The notes under the pieces were generated by a model. It was given only the letters and a program-made list of their open reading frames with translations, did no database searches and had not been told where the DNA came from. DNA of 64,000 nucleotides from Actinotalea solisilvae. GTDB lineage: Bacteria > Actinomycetota > Actinomycetes > Actinomycetales > Cellulomonadaceae. Below are positions 26,590-36,600 of this stretch, in pieces; positions within the stretch are counted from its first letter, which is position 1; every line of letters begins with the position of its first letter. The position numbers and the translations under genes were made by a program. The stretch spans positions 1 through 64,000 of the forward strand of contig NZ_JADDKQ010000022.1 of NCBI RefSeq assembly GCF_016464425.1, read 5' to 3'.

Positions 26590-27699
26590 TCAGCCCAGGA
26601 CGACGTCGGTCCACCTCGCGATCCACGCGTCCCGGTTCTCGCTGATCATGTCCGGCTCGAGCGTGAGCGGCTCGTCGGGGCGCGGTGCGAACGCCGCCCA
26701 CGACTCCGGCAGCTCGACGCCGCCGTCGACGGGGTAGACGTACATGCTCTCGGGGATGTCCGCCTGGACCTCCGGGCTGAGCAGCCAGTCGACGACCTGC
26801 TGCGCGCCCTCGGGGTTCGCCGCGCCCGCGAGCACGCCCGCGTACTCGACCTGGCGGAAGCACGTGTCCAGCAGCGCGCCCGTCGGGGCCGTCTCCGCGC
26901 CCTCGGCCACCTCGTACGGCGGCGACGACGCGTAGCTCAGCGCGAGCGGGCGGTCGCCCTCGCTCGAGGGGCCGGAGAAGTCGACGTAGTACGCGTCCGA
27001 CCAGCCCGAGACGACCTTGACCCCGTTGGCGCGCAGGGCCGTCCAGTAGTCGGCCCAGCCGTCCTCGCCGAAGCGCGCGACGGTCGCGAGGAGGAAGGCG
27101 AGCCCGGGCGACGACGTCGCGGGGTTCGTCACGACCAGCAGGTCCCGGTAGGCGGGATCCGCCAGCTGCTCGAGCGTCGTCGGCTCGGCCAGCCCCTGCT
27201 CCGCGAACCACTCGTGGTCGACGTTGATGCACACGTCGCCCACGTCGACCGCGGTGAGGTGGTGGTCGTCGTCGACGGCGTACTGCGCGGCGTCGGCGGG
27301 CTCGGCCGGGCTCTCGTACGGCTCGAGGACGCCCTCGGCGACCGCGCGGCTCGCGAAGGTGCTGTCGATCCCGTAGACGACGTCGCCCAGCGGGGCGTCC
27401 TTCGTGAGGATCAGCTGGTTGACGAGCGCGCCGCCGTCGCCGGGCGCGCGGGTCTCGAGCGTGAGGCCCGTCTCCTCCTCGAACGCCGCGATCGTCTCGT
27501 CGCTCAGCGCGAACGAGTCGTGCGTGACGAGGACGACGGTGCCGCCCGGCGACGCCCCGGCGTCGGGTGAGCGGCCGGGCTCGGCGTCGTCGTCGGCGCC
27601 GATGGCCGAGCACGCGGCGAGCGGCAGCAGCGCGAGCACGGCGACGGGCGCGAGCCGGCGACGGCCCGTGCGCTGGTGGTCGGCGAGGGTTCTCGCCAT
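26590..27699 (-). CDS. thiB: Thiamine-binding lipoprotein (ThiB-like)
   Basis: A 369-residue lipoprotein: basic N-terminus, hydrophobic stretch and lipobox LAAC with lipidated Cys30, then an Asp/Pro-rich linker and a periplasmic-binding fold. TVVLVTHDSFALSDETIAAFEEETG and DVVYGIDSTFASRAVAEGVLEPYES are characteristic of ThiB; LVVTNPATSSPGLAFLLATVARFG and DAYYVDFSG complete the pattern. It captures thiamine (and possibly TMP/TPP) outside the membrane for the ThiPQ transporter. It is the first gene of the operon behind a TPP riboswitch. Confidence 0.9.
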   Translation of the reverse strand: MARTLADHQRTGRRRLAPVAVLALLPLAACSAIGADDDAEPGRSPDAGASPGGTVVLVTHDSFALSDETIAAFEEETGLTLETRAPGDGGALVNQLILTKDAPLGDVVYGIDSTFASRAVAEGVLEPYESPAEPADAAQYAVDDDHHLTAVDVGDVCINVDHEWFAEQGLAEPTTLEQLADPAYRDLLVVTNPATSSPGLAFLLATVARFGEDGWADYWTALRANGVKVVSGWSDAYYVDFSGPSSEGDRPLALSYASSPPYEVAEGAETAPTGALLDTCFRQVEYAGVLAGAANPEGAQQVVDWLLSPEVQADIPESMYVYPVDGGVELPESWAAFAPRPDEPLTLEPDMISENRDAWIARWTDVVLG

Positions 27700-27730
27700 G
27701 GCTCCTCCTCTGGTGGCAGGAGGGGGACGC
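27700..27730 (-). promoter_or_regulatory. thiB: Shine-Dalgarno sequestering hairpin of thiB
   Basis: On the minus strand CCCCCTCCT is followed, after a short loop (GCCACC), by AGAGGAGGAG and the ATG. The CTCCT/AGGAG pairing would hide the ribosome binding site, the usual expression platform of translational TPP riboswitches. Confidence 0.6.
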
Positions 27731-27789
27731 CACCCCGCCGCCGCGGGCGCGAGCGCACCCGTGGACGACGCGGCCGACGTCGAAGACGT

Positions 27790-27900
27790 CCCGACTCCCT
27801 ACGCCGGCATCACCCGGATCAGGTTCGAGGGTCTGCGGTCACCCGCACTCTCAGCGTCCGTGCCCGGTCTCCCGGCGACGCTCCCCTGTCGTTCGGGGCG
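27790..27900 (-). promoter_or_regulatory. TPP riboswitch (THI element)
   Basis: Read on the minus strand, the conserved core is complete: P1 arms CGAC and GTCG, GGGGAGC, a variable P3 arm, CTGAGAGTGCGGGTGACC, the GACCCTCGAACCTGATC block and CCGGGTGATGCCGGCGTAGGGA. These bases form the pyrimidine- and pyrophosphate-binding pockets. When TPP is bound, thiBPQ expression should fall. It ends about 90 bases upstream of the thiB start. Confidence 0.95.
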
Positions 27901-27986
27901 AGCCTACCGCCGTCGGCGGCCGGGACAGGTCGCGCGCGGCTGGATACGCTCACGGCACCGGGCCCCGCCACCCACGGAGGACGACC

Positions 27987-28424
27987 ATGTCGCTCGTCGC
28001 ACAGCTCTTCGCCGGGACCCACGCGGAGGCGCTCGCCCGCGCGGACGCCCTCGACGCGGGCGACGAGCCCGACGACGCGACGTCGGCGCTCGACGTCGCC
28101 CTGACTCCCGTCGACCTCGAGGTGCTCGGCGAGATCGCGGCGAAGGCGGTGCGCTTCGGCAGCGGCGACCTCGAGGTCGCCGAGGTCGACCTCGACCACG
28201 AGCTCCTCTTCCGCCTCCCGCCCTTCCTGTGCGAGGTGCTCGCGCAGCTCGACGAGCCCGAGGACCCGGACGCGCCGGGCGAGGTCGCCGAGGCGTGGGC
28301 CGCGTCGGAGGAGATGAGCGCCGAGGGCGAGGACCTGCTGCCGCTCGTCCGTGAGATCACGGGCCTCGTCGCGGCCGCGCACGGGGCCGGCCAGGACGTC
28401 TACCTCTGGGTCGAGCCGACCTGA
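27987..28424 (+). CDS. Small acidic hypothetical protein (DUF1877-like)
   Basis: A 145-residue acidic protein (many Asp, Glu). It has no signal peptide or membrane segment. The pattern VDLDHELLFRLPPFLCEVLAQLDEPEDP and the closing DVYLWVEPT recall the DUF1877 fold, but resemblance is weak. ACGGAGG precedes the ATG. It is transcribed away from the TPP riboswitch region. Function unknown. Confidence 0.6.
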   Translation: MSLVAQLFAGTHAEALARADALDAGDEPDDATSALDVALTPVDLEVLGEIAAKAVRFGSGDLEVAEVDLDHELLFRLPPFLCEVLAQLDEPEDPDAPGEVAEAWAASEEMSAEGEDLLPLVREITGLVAAAHGAGQDVYLWVEPT

Positions 28425-28460
28425 TCCGGCGCTCGCCGGGCCGGGAACGCCGCGGTGACC

Positions 28461-28466
28461 TAGCGT
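28461..28466 (+). promoter_or_regulatory. Leaderless -10 box for the CPA1 antiporter
   Basis: TAGCGT, six bases, GTG; no ribosome binding site. Confidence 0.55.
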
Positions 28467-28472
28467 GACGCC

Positions 28473-29765
28473 GTGATCGCCTTCGACGGTGGTGGCGCCG
28501 TCTTCGCGGCGATCGGCGTGGCCACCCTGGCCGCCGCCGTCCTGCCGCGCGCACTCCACCGCGCGCCGGTCTCGATGCCGGCCGTGTTCCTCGGCTTCAG
28601 CATCCTCGCGTTCACGCTGCTGCCCGCCCTGCCGGACCCGGACCCTGTCGCGCACCACCCCGTCGCGCTCCATCTCACCGAGGTGTGCGTCGTCGTCTCG
28701 CTCATGGGTGCGGGGCTGGCGATCAACCGGCCCCTGGGCTGGCGGCGCTGGGGCACCACGTGGCGGCTGCTCGGCATCACGATGCCGCTCTCGATCCTCG
28801 CGGTCGGCCTGCTCGGCTGGTCGATGCTCGGGCTCGGGGTCGCCTCGGCGGTCCTGCTCGCGGCCGCGGTCGCCCCGACCGACCCGGTGCTGGCGTCCGA
28901 GGTGCAGGTCAGCGAGCCGACCGCGGAGCCGGGCCAGGACGACGACGAGGCGCGCTTCGCCCTCACGGCGGAGGCCGGCCTCAACGACGGGCTCGCCTTC
29001 CCCTTCACCTACGCCGCTATCGCGATCAGCGTCGCCGGCCCGGCGCTCGGCGGCTGGCTGGGCGGCTGGGTGCTGGTGGACGTCCTGTGGCGGATCGCCG
29101 TCGGCGTGCTCGTGGGCGCGGCCGTGGGCTGGGCGCTCGGTCGGCTCTTCTTCTCCGGCTTCGCGCGCCGTCGGCACCTCAGCGAGCACGCCCAGGGCTT
29201 CGTCGCGCTCGCGGCGACCTTCCTCGCCTACGGAGCCGTGGAGCTCGCGGAGGGCTACGGCTTCGTCGCGGTGTTCGTGTGCGCCGTCGCGCTGCGCGCC
29301 GTCGAGCGGCACGACGAGTACCACGGCGTGCTGCACTCGTTCGTCGAGCAGGTCGAGCGCCTGCTCACCGTCGCCGTCGTCGTGCTGCTCGGCGGGGCGG
29401 TCGCGCGCGGCCTCTTCGACGACGTCGGCTGGGTCGAGGTCGCGTTCGCCCTGGTGTTCCTGCTCGTGGTCCGGCCCCTGACCGGGCTCGTCGGGCTGGC
29501 CCGCGGCCGGACCGGGCGGCGCGAGCGGGGCGTCATCGCCTTCTTCGGCGTCCGGGGCGTCGGGTCGCTCTTCTACGTGGCGTACGCGCTGGAGCACGGC
29601 GACTTCCCGGACGCCGAGCGCCTCTGGGCCGTCGTCGGCCTCGTCGTCCTCGGCTCGATCGTGGTCCACGGCGTCGCGGCGACGCCGGTCATGGCCCGGC
29701 TCGACCGCGCCCGCGAGAGGCGCGCGGAGCAGGGTGACGGCGACGTCGCCCACACCGCCGTCTGA
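28473..29765 (+). CDS. CPA1-type cation:proton antiporter
   Basis: A 430-residue membrane protein with about twelve hydrophobic helices. The ion-binding region of Na+/H+ exchangers is clear: AAVAPTDPVLASEVQV, then LTAEAGLNDGLAFPF with the conserved acidic residue of the ND-type CPA1 family. FFGVRGVGSLFYVAYAL near the C-terminus is also typical. It should exchange Na+ or K+ for H+ across the inner membrane. It stands near the Mrp operon, giving two antiporter systems side by side. Ion choice cannot be read from the sequence. Confidence 0.88.
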   Translation: MIAFDGGGAVFAAIGVATLAAAVLPRALHRAPVSMPAVFLGFSILAFTLLPALPDPDPVAHHPVALHLTEVCVVVSLMGAGLAINRPLGWRRWGTTWRLLGITMPLSILAVGLLGWSMLGLGVASAVLLAAAVAPTDPVLASEVQVSEPTAEPGQDDDEARFALTAEAGLNDGLAFPFTYAAIAISVAGPALGGWLGGWVLVDVLWRIAVGVLVGAAVGWALGRLFFSGFARRRHLSEHAQGFVALAATFLAYGAVELAEGYGFVAVFVCAVALRAVERHDEYHGVLHSFVEQVERLLTVAVVVLLGGAVARGLFDDVGWVEVAFALVFLLVVRPLTGLVGLARGRTGRRERGVIAFFGVRGVGSLFYVAYALEHGDFPDAERLWAVVGLVVLGSIVVHGVAATPVMARLDRARERRAEQGDGDVAHTAV

Positions 29766-29814
29766 CGCCCGCGCCGGCGCACCGCCGCACGTCGCGGTCG
29801 CGCCGCCGCGGCAC

Positions 29815-29820
29815 TAGCGT
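29815..29820 (+). promoter_or_regulatory. -10 box with short leader for the DUF4235 gene
   Basis: TAGCGT lies about 31 bases before the GTG; the transcript would have a ~25-base leader that includes AGGAGGAAG. This contrasts with the leaderless genes beside it. Confidence 0.5.
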
Positions 29821-29851
29821 GGCCGCAGGATCGATCATCACAGGAGGAAGC

Positions 29852-30103
29852 GTGCGCGAGTCCGAGAAGGAGACCCTCGTCGCCAAGGGCGCGGGGCTGG
29901 CGATCGCCCTGGGCGCGGCGTGGCTCGCCAACCAGGTCATCGACCGTGGGTGGAGCAAGGTCCTCGGTCACAAGCCGCCGAAGGCGGAGGACCCGGGCGA
30001 CGCCCGCTTCGGCGAGGTGCTCGCGGCCGCCGCGATCACGGGCGCCATCGTCGCGCTCGCGCGCGTGTTCGCCGCCCGCGGCACCGCCAAGCTCATCAAG
30101 TAG
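29852..30103 (+). CDS. DUF4235 membrane protein
   Basis: An 83-residue protein with two hydrophobic helices (GAGLAIALGAAWLANQVIDRGWSKVLG and EVLAAAAITGAIVALARVFAARG) linked by a short charged loop, the DUF4235 pattern common in actinobacteria. The GTG follows AGGAGGAAGC. Function unknown; the family is often near stress or envelope genes. Confidence 0.8.
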   Translation: MRESEKETLVAKGAGLAIALGAAWLANQVIDRGWSKVLGHKPPKAEDPGDARFGEVLAAAAITGAIVALARVFAARGTAKLIK

Positions 30104-30143
30104 ACCCCCGCACGCACGGCCACGGCCGCCGTCGCGCCGCGAC

Positions 30144-30518
30144 TCACTCGCGCTCGGCGCGGTCGGCGGCCTCCATGTCCCGCGTCAGCTCGTCGACGAC
30201 GAGCAGCTCGTTGCGGACCTTGCCCGTCCGGTAGCCGGCGCGCGAGACCATGTGCGCCGCGACGGGTGACGTGAGCATCTGGAACAGCACCACGAGCACG
30301 AGCATCCAGAGCACGTGCCCGTCGCGCAGCCGCAGCCCGAGACCCAGCATGAGCAGGACGAGGCCGAGCACCTGCGGCTTGGCGGCCGTGTGCATGCGCG
30401 CGAGCAGGTCCGGGAACCGCAGGAGGCCGACGCCGGCCGAGAAGGCGAGCAGCGAGCCGCCGAGCAGGCACAGCGCCGCGAGCACGTCGAGCACGGTCGT
30501 CCACGTGGAGGCGCTCAC
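30144..30518 (-). CDS. mrpG: Mrp antiporter subunit G
   Basis: A 124-residue protein with three membrane helices. LLGGSLLAFSAGVGLLRFPDLLARMHTAAKPQVLG is the diagnostic MnhG/PhaG block, followed by a charged C-terminal tail. It is the last gene of the operon; GTG overlaps the mrpF stop. MrpG is a small accessory subunit needed for assembly of the Na+/H+ complex. Confidence 0.9.
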   Translation of the reverse strand: MSASTWTTVLDVLAALCLLGGSLLAFSAGVGLLRFPDLLARMHTAAKPQVLGLVLLMLGLGLRLRDGHVLWMLVLVVLFQMLTSPVAAHMVSRAGYRTGKVRNELLVVDELTRDMEAADRAERE

Positions 30519-30904
30519 GAGACCTCCCCGTGCGCGAGCCCGCCGTGGTGCTCCTCGTCGACCGATCGGCGCTGGGCGTCGTCGGCCTCGATCCGCTCGT
30601 TCTCGAGCGCCGCGAGCTCGTCGCGCGTGAGGATGCGGCCCTCGCCCTCGGGCTCGACGGCGGCGAACCGCGCGACGGTCACGGACGCCACGAAGCCCAC
30701 GAGCGCGAGCACGACGAGGATCGGCACCGTGTCGATGCGTCGCGACCACGCGGCCTCGAGGGCGATGGCGCCGACGAGGGCCCCCGTGAGGATGTCGAGC
30801 GCGATGGCGCGGTCGAGCATGCTCGGGCCCTTCTCGGCGCGGACGAGCGCGAGCACCGCGGCGGCGCCGAGCAGCGCGCCGCACACGAGGACGACGACGG
30901 TCAT
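30515..30904 (-). CDS. mrpF: Mrp antiporter subunit F
   Basis: A 129-residue protein. The first ~85 residues hold three membrane helices, with GPSMLDRAIALDILTG as the MnhF/PhaF signature. A hydrophilic tail of about 40 residues (EGEGRILTRDELAALENER onward) is longer than in many homologues. ATG overlaps the mrpE stop and its own stop overlaps mrpG. Confidence 0.9.
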   Translation of the reverse strand: MTVVVLVCGALLGAAAVLALVRAEKGPSMLDRAIALDILTGALVGAIALEAAWSRRIDTVPILVVLALVGFVASVTVARFAAVEPEGEGRILTRDELAALENERIEADDAQRRSVDEEHHGGLAHGEVS

Positions 30905-31497
30905 CGCTCACCTCCCGTGGTGGCGGCCTGGACGGCCCGGGGCTGCGGCCGGCGCGGCAGGTCGACCTGGTCGAGCTCCTCGTCGGACGCGAGGGCGCGC
31001 AGCACCCGGGACTCGGTGTCGAGCACGTGCTGCCGCGCGCCGTCGACGCCGCCCACCGAGTCGACGTCGAGCACGTGCACGTAGAGCATCCCCGAGATGC
31101 GGTGCGCCTCGACGACGACGGACCCGGGCACCAGCGAGCACAGCTGCGCCGTGAGGGTCAGGTACAGGTCCGAGTGGCTGCGGAGCTGGACCGCGATGAC
31201 CGCGCTGCGCGGGGTGCGCCGCGGGTCGAGCGCGAGCCACGCGACCTGCGCGCTCGCGACCACGAGGTCGACCACGAAGCGGTGCACGAGGTAGAGCAGC
31301 GCCGGCACGTGCACGTGCCCGTGGAACTCGACGCGCGGCATCCGGAGCAGGCGCAGCGCGACGACGGCGACGAGGGCGCCGGACAGCACGTTGGCCCAGC
31401 TGAGGTCGCCCCACAGGAGCACCCACACGGCCGTGAGCCACGCCACGGCGACGAACGGCACGCCGGTGCTGCGCCGGCGCGGGTGCAGGCTCACCGG
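30901..31497 (-). CDS. mrpE: Mrp antiporter subunit E
   Basis: A protein of about 197 residues, starting at the GTG at 31494 that overlaps the mrpD stop. Two N-terminal membrane helices (AWLTAVWVLLWGDLSWANVLSGALVAVVAL) are followed by the cytoplasmic MnhE domain: LHRF-like VHRFVVDLVVASAQVAWL, LTLTAQLCSLVPGSVVVE and LYVHVLDVD. The tail is Arg/Gln-rich. MrpE is an accessory subunit that boosts expression and activity of the complex. Confidence 0.9.
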   Translation of the reverse strand, partial: PVSLHPRRRSTGVPFVAVAWLTAVWVLLWGDLSWANVLSGALVAVVALRLLRMPRVEFHGHVHVPALLYLVHRFVVDLVVASAQVAWLALDPRRTPRSAVIAVQLRSHSDLYLTLTAQLCSLVPGSVVVEAHRISGMLYVHVLDVDSVGGVDGARQHVLDTESRVLRALASDEELDQVDLPRRPQPRAVQAATTGGER

Positions 31498-33083
31498 TCG
31501 TCCCCCTCGGTCGCGTCCTCGGCCTCGGCACCGGCCCCGGCCTCCTCGGCGACGTCGGCGGACTGGCCCTCGCCGCGCGCGCCGTCGGGCAGGACCGCCT
31601 GGACGTACTGCGCCGGGTCCCGCAGGGTCGCGGCGGCCCGCTCGGTGTACGCGAACAGCGGCCCGGCGACCACGGTGAGGCCCACGCCCACGACGACGAG
31701 CGCCGCGGCCGGGCCGACCATGCCGGCGGGCAGGCGCGTCGCGGGCGGCGTCACGGGCGCCGTCTGCCAGAACGCCTTGTTCCACGCCTTGACGATCGCG
31801 TAGAGCGTGAGCAGCGACGTCAGCGCCGCGGCCCCCACGAGCGCGTACGCGAGCGGGGTGCCGACGTCGACGCCGGCCTGGAGCAGCCCCGCCTTGCCGA
31901 GGAAGCCGGAGAACGGCGGGATGCCCGCGAGGTTCATGGCGGGCACGAAGAAGAGGACGGCGAGCAGGGGCGCGATCTTCGCGAGCCCGCCGAGGTCGTC
32001 GAGCGAGGTCGAGCCGCCGCGCCGCTCGACGAGGCCCACGACGAGGAAGAGCGTCGTCTGCACCGTGATGTGGTGCGCGACGTAGAAGATCGCCGACGCC
32101 AGGCCCTGGTCGGTCGACAGCGCGATCCCGAAGATCATGTAGCCGATGTGGCTGACCAGCGTGAACGAGACGAGTCGCTTGATGTCGTTCTGCGCGACGG
32201 CGCCGAGGATGCCGACCACCATCGTCGCGAGCGCGACCCACAGCAGCAGGGTGTCGGCGCGCCCGTCGGGGAAGAGCAGGGTCTGCGTGCGGATCACCGC
32301 GTACACGCCGACCTTGGTGAGCAGGCCCGCGAACACCGCGGTCACGGGCGCGGGCGCCGTCGGGTAGGAGTCGGGCAGCCACGCCGACAGCGGGAACACG
32401 GCGGCCTTGATGCCGAAGGCGAGCAGGAGCAGCAGCTGGAGCGCGAGCTGGACCGCCGGGTCGACCTCGGGCAGGCGCTCGGCGAGCTGCGCGAGGTTGA
32501 CCGTGCCCGTGGCCGCGTACACGAGCGCGATCGCGAGCAGGAAGATCACGGACGACGCCAGCGACACGACGACGTAGATGGTGCCCGCGCGGATGCGCTC
32601 GCCCGTGCCGCCGAGCGTGATCAGCACGTACGACGCCGCCAGCAGGATCTCGAAGCCGACGTAGAGGTTGAAGAGGTCGCCCGAGAGGAAGGCGTTCGCG
32701 ACGCCCGCGGTGAGCACCAGGTAGGTGGGGTGGAAGATCGCGATCGGGGTCTCGGCGTCCCCGTCCTCGACGCCCTGCGCGAGCGAGTAGAGCAGGACGC
32801 AGAGGGTCACGGCCGAGGAGACCGTGAGCATGAGCGCCGAGAGCCGGTCCGCGACGAGGTCGATCCCCACGGGCGCCGCCCAGCCGCCGACGTCGAGCAC
32901 GAGCGGTCCGTCGTCGACGGCGCCGAGCAGGACGACCGAGGAGACGAGCACGGCGCTCAGCGCGACGACGCTGATGACGCCCTGCGCGCGCCCGTGGCGC
33001 CACAGCGCGAGCGCCAGGCCGGCCGCGAACAGCGGCACGACGACGGGCAGCGGGACCACCCAGGTGAGGTCGGTCGTGTTCAC
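31491..33083 (-). CDS. mrpD: Mrp antiporter subunit D (proton-pumping NuoM/N-like)
   Basis: A 530-residue polytopic protein of the proton-conducting quinone-oxidoreductase family, with about fourteen helices. LYVGFEILLAASYVLITLGG contains the conserved Glu of the fifth helix, and LLLLLAFGIKAAVFPLSAWLPDSYPTAPAPVTA the key Lys and Pro region. An acidic C-terminal tail (EEAGAGAEAEDATEGDD) is extra. MrpD and MrpA form the ion-translocating pair. The GTG start overlaps the mrpC stop by four bases. Confidence 0.92.
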   Translation of the reverse strand: MNTTDLTWVVPLPVVVPLFAAGLALALWRHGRAQGVISVVALSAVLVSSVVLLGAVDDGPLVLDVGGWAAPVGIDLVADRLSALMLTVSSAVTLCVLLYSLAQGVEDGDAETPIAIFHPTYLVLTAGVANAFLSGDLFNLYVGFEILLAASYVLITLGGTGERIRAGTIYVVVSLASSVIFLLAIALVYAATGTVNLAQLAERLPEVDPAVQLALQLLLLLAFGIKAAVFPLSAWLPDSYPTAPAPVTAVFAGLLTKVGVYAVIRTQTLLFPDGRADTLLLWVALATMVVGILGAVAQNDIKRLVSFTLVSHIGYMIFGIALSTDQGLASAIFYVAHHITVQTTLFLVVGLVERRGGSTSLDDLGGLAKIAPLLAVLFFVPAMNLAGIPPFSGFLGKAGLLQAGVDVGTPLAYALVGAAALTSLLTLYAIVKAWNKAFWQTAPVTPPATRLPAGMVGPAAALVVVGVGLTVVAGPLFAYTERAAATLRDPAQYVQAVLPDGARGEGQSADVAEEAGAGAEAEDATEGDDR

Positions 33084-33622
33084 CGCGCCCCACCCCCCGG
33101 CGAGCCGTGCGAGCCGCGGGCCGCGGCCGCCTCGTCGAGCGTCTGGTGCAGCGCACCCTGGTCGACCGGCCCCGTCTCGTCGCGGACCAGCGCCGCGTCC
33201 TCGTCGAGGGTCGTCGTGACCTCGGCGTCGGCGTCCTCGAACGCGGCCTGGTCGGCGGCGGCGCGGCGCGCCGTGCGGCGGTCCTCGAGGTCGTCCTGCA
33301 CCTCGTCGTGGCGGTTGAGCTGCCACGACCGGTACGCCATCGCGAGCAGGAACGCCGTCATGCCGAGCGTGATGACGATCGCGGTGAGCACCATCGCCTC
33401 GGGCAGCGGGTCGGTCATCCGGTCCTCGGGCGTCAGGCCGATGATCGGGGCGCCGCCCGCGCGGCCGCCCGCGACGAGGAAGAGCAGGTTCACCGCGTTC
33501 CCGAGCACGATGACGCCGAGCAGCACGCGCGACAGGCTGCGCTCGAGGAGCAGGTACACGCCGACCGTGACGAGCACGACGATCGTCGCGACGAGCGCGA
33601 GGCTGGGACTGGTGTCGATCAC
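33080..33622 (-). CDS. mrpC: Mrp antiporter subunit C (NuoK-like)
   Basis: A 180-residue protein. The first ~115 residues are the NuoK-like three-helix core (VGVYLLLERSLSRVLLGVIVLGNAVNLLFLV, then DPLPEAMVLTAIVITLGMTAFLLAM with the conserved Glu). A ~65-residue charged tail follows (RHDEVQDDLEDRRTARR and beyond), which is longer than usual. GTG overlaps the mrpA stop. Confidence 0.9.
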   Translation of the reverse strand: MIDTSPSLALVATIVVLVTVGVYLLLERSLSRVLLGVIVLGNAVNLLFLVAGGRAGGAPIIGLTPEDRMTDPLPEAMVLTAIVITLGMTAFLLAMAYRSWQLNRHDEVQDDLEDRRTARRAAADQAAFEDADAEVTTTLDEDAALVRDETGPVDQGALHQTLDEAAAARGSHGSPGGGAR

Positions 33623-36600
33623 GCGCCACCTCCGCCGGTCGGGACGTGCTGGGTGGCCAGCGTCGTGGTCTCGGCCGCGAGGCCGTGGGTCTGCGGCGCG
33701 ACGGGGAGCTCGTCGCTCACGTCGGCCGTGCCGGCCTCCTCGCTCTGCCGGTCGATCTCGGCGCCGAGGCTGCGCAGGATGTCGAGCACGAGGCCGATGA
33801 CGACGAGGAAGACGCCGACGTCGAAGAAGAGGGACGTGACGAGCTTGACCGCGCCCAGCACGGGGAGCGTGAACTCGATGATCACGCTCTGCAGCACGGA
33901 GCCGCCCGCGAGGATCGCGACGAGCCCGACGCCCGCCGAGAGGAAGAGGCCCGAGCCGAGCAGCAGGCCGGGGTGGACGGGGGCGGCCTCGCCGAGCTCG
34001 TACCGGCCGCCGGCGAGGTAGCGCACGATGAGCGCGATGCCCACGACGAGGCCCGCGGCGAAGCCGCCGCCCGGCGCGTTGTGGCCCGAGAACAGCAGGA
34101 AGACCGCGAAGACGATCATCGAGTGGAAGAGCATGCGCGTGGTGATCTCGAGGATCACCGAGCGGCGCTGCGGCGCGAGGGTGCGGCCGCCGCGCAGCCA
34201 CTCGCGCTGACGGTTGTCCCCGAGCGCGGGAGCCACGGGGCCGCGCCGGCGCCGGGCCGTCGTACCGCCGTCCGCGGCCTCGGCGTCGGCGTCGTCGTCC
34301 ACGCGCGCCGAGGCCTCCGCGTGCGCGAACCCGCGTCGGCGCAGCGCGGCCATGGGGTCGCCGCCCCGGTCCCAGACGAGGCGGTCGCCCTCGACGTCGC
34401 GCGTGCGCAGCACGTCGCCGCTGCGCCGGCTGAGGAAGATGAGCGACGCGACGCCGGTCGCCGCCACGAGCAGCACCGAGATCTCGCCCATGGTGTCCCA
34501 CGCGCGGATGTCGACGAGCGTGACGTTGACGATGTTCTTGCCGCCGCCGTAGACGTAGGCCTCCTCGGGGTAGTCGACCGAGACGGGCACGTGCACGCGC
34601 GCGTTGGGGACGACGAGGGCGAGGGCCCCCACGGTGAGTCCGACGGCCGCGCCGATCGCGAGCCGGACCCAGCGGCTCGCCGCGAGCGGGCGCACGGAGA
34701 AGTACGCGGGCAGGCGCCGCAGCACGAGGACGAAGACGACGAGCGTGATGGTCTCAACGAGCACCTGGGTGAGCGCGAGGTCCGGCGCGCCGTGGAGCAC
34801 GAAGAGCGCGCCGACGCCGTACCCGCTGACGCCCGCGAGGACGACCGCCTTGAGCCGGCGCCGGGCGCGAGCGGCGAGGACGGCCGAGACCGCGGTGAGG
34901 GCGCCCGCGACGAGCTGGACGGGCGTGTCCCACGCACGCACGGCCGGGTCGTCGAGCACCGGGCCCGTGAGCAGCGCGCCGGTGCCGAGCACGACGAAGA
35001 CGACGAGGATCGTACCGAGGTACAGGGGCAGCGAGCCTCGCTGCGTGACGGCGGTGACGTCGGCGGCGAGGTCGTCCAGGCGCCGCATGGTGCGCCGGTA
35101 GACGGTGTCCGCCTCGAGCGGGACCGACACGCGCGCCTGGGCACGCTCGACCGCCGCGCGCCGGAGGAAGAGGGCGCCGCCGAGCGCGAGGATGACCACC
35201 GTCAGCCCGAGCGCGGGCGTGGGGCCGGCCCACAGGACGAGGTGGCCCGGGTCGCCGGGGAGCGTGTCCGCGTACGGGCTGAGCAGCTCCTCGCCGAAGG
35301 ACGGGACGAGCGCCGCCGCGAGACCGAGCATCGCGAGCACGGCCGCGGGGACGACGAGGACGAGCGAGGGCCGGCTCACCGTGACGGGATCCTCGACGGC
35401 GAGCGCGCCGGCCGGCGCCGGCTCGCCGCCCGCGGGCACGACGGCGGGCGCCTCGCGCACCGGCGTCGACGGCCGGTCGGGCCGCTTGCGCGCGAACGCG
35501 CCCCACCAGAACCGCAGGCCGTAGGCGACCGTGAGCGCCGAGCCGAGCACCATGGCCGCGACGACGAGGGCGCCCGGCACCGTGCCGACGTCGTGCAGCA
35601 GCGCCTCGAGCGCCGCCTCCTTGGCGACGTAGCCGGCGAACGGCGGGAGGCCGATCATCGACGCCGTCGCGAGCGCGCCGGTCGCGGCGGTGATCGGCAG
35701 CTCGCGGCCGACGCCCGAGAGGCGGCGCAGGTCGCGCGTCCCCGTCGCGGCGTCGACGACGCCGACCGTGAGGAACAGCGAGGCCTTGAACATCGCGTGG
35801 GCGCCGAGCATCGCGATGCCGGCGAGAGCAGCGGCCCGGGACCCCGACCCGACGAGCATGATCAGCAGGCCGAGCTGGCTCACCGTGCCGAAGGCGAGCA
35901 CGAGCTTGAGGTCGTACTGCCGCAGCGCGCGGTAGCCGCCGTGCACGAGCGTCCAGCTGCCGAGGCCGAGGACGACGACCTGCCACGCGGTGAGCTCGGC
36001 GAAGCCGGGGGCGAAGCGCGCGACGAGGTACACGCCGGCCTTCACCATCGCGGCGGCGTGGAGGTAGGCGGAGACCGGCGTCGGCGCCGCCATCGCCGAC
36101 GGCAGCCAGAAGTGCAGGGGGACCAGCGCGGACTTGCTCACGGCGCCGAGCAGCAGCAGCACGACGGCGACCGTCACCGCGGTGCCGGCGGGCGGGGAGG
36201 CGAGGACCTCGGAGATCCGGTACGTCCCTGCGGTCTCGCCGACGAGGACCATCCCCACCAGCATCGCGAGGCCGCCCGCGGTCGTGACGATGATCGCCTG
36301 CATCGCGGCGCGGCGCGACGCCTTGCGGTCCGCGTAGTGGCCGATGAGCAGGTACGAGAAGACGGTCGTGAGCTCCCAGAACACGTAGAGGAGCAACATG
36401 TCGTCGGTGGTGACGACGCCGAGCATCGAGCCGGCGAAGGCGACGAGCACCGCGCCGAAGCGGCCCAGCCCCGAGGCCGACGAGGAGAAGTAGGCCGAGC
36501 AGTAGACGAGCACGAGCGCGCCGACCCCGCCGACCAGCAGCACCATGAGCCACGAGAGCGTGTCGAGCCGGAACGCCAGCTCCATGCCGAGCTGGGGCAC

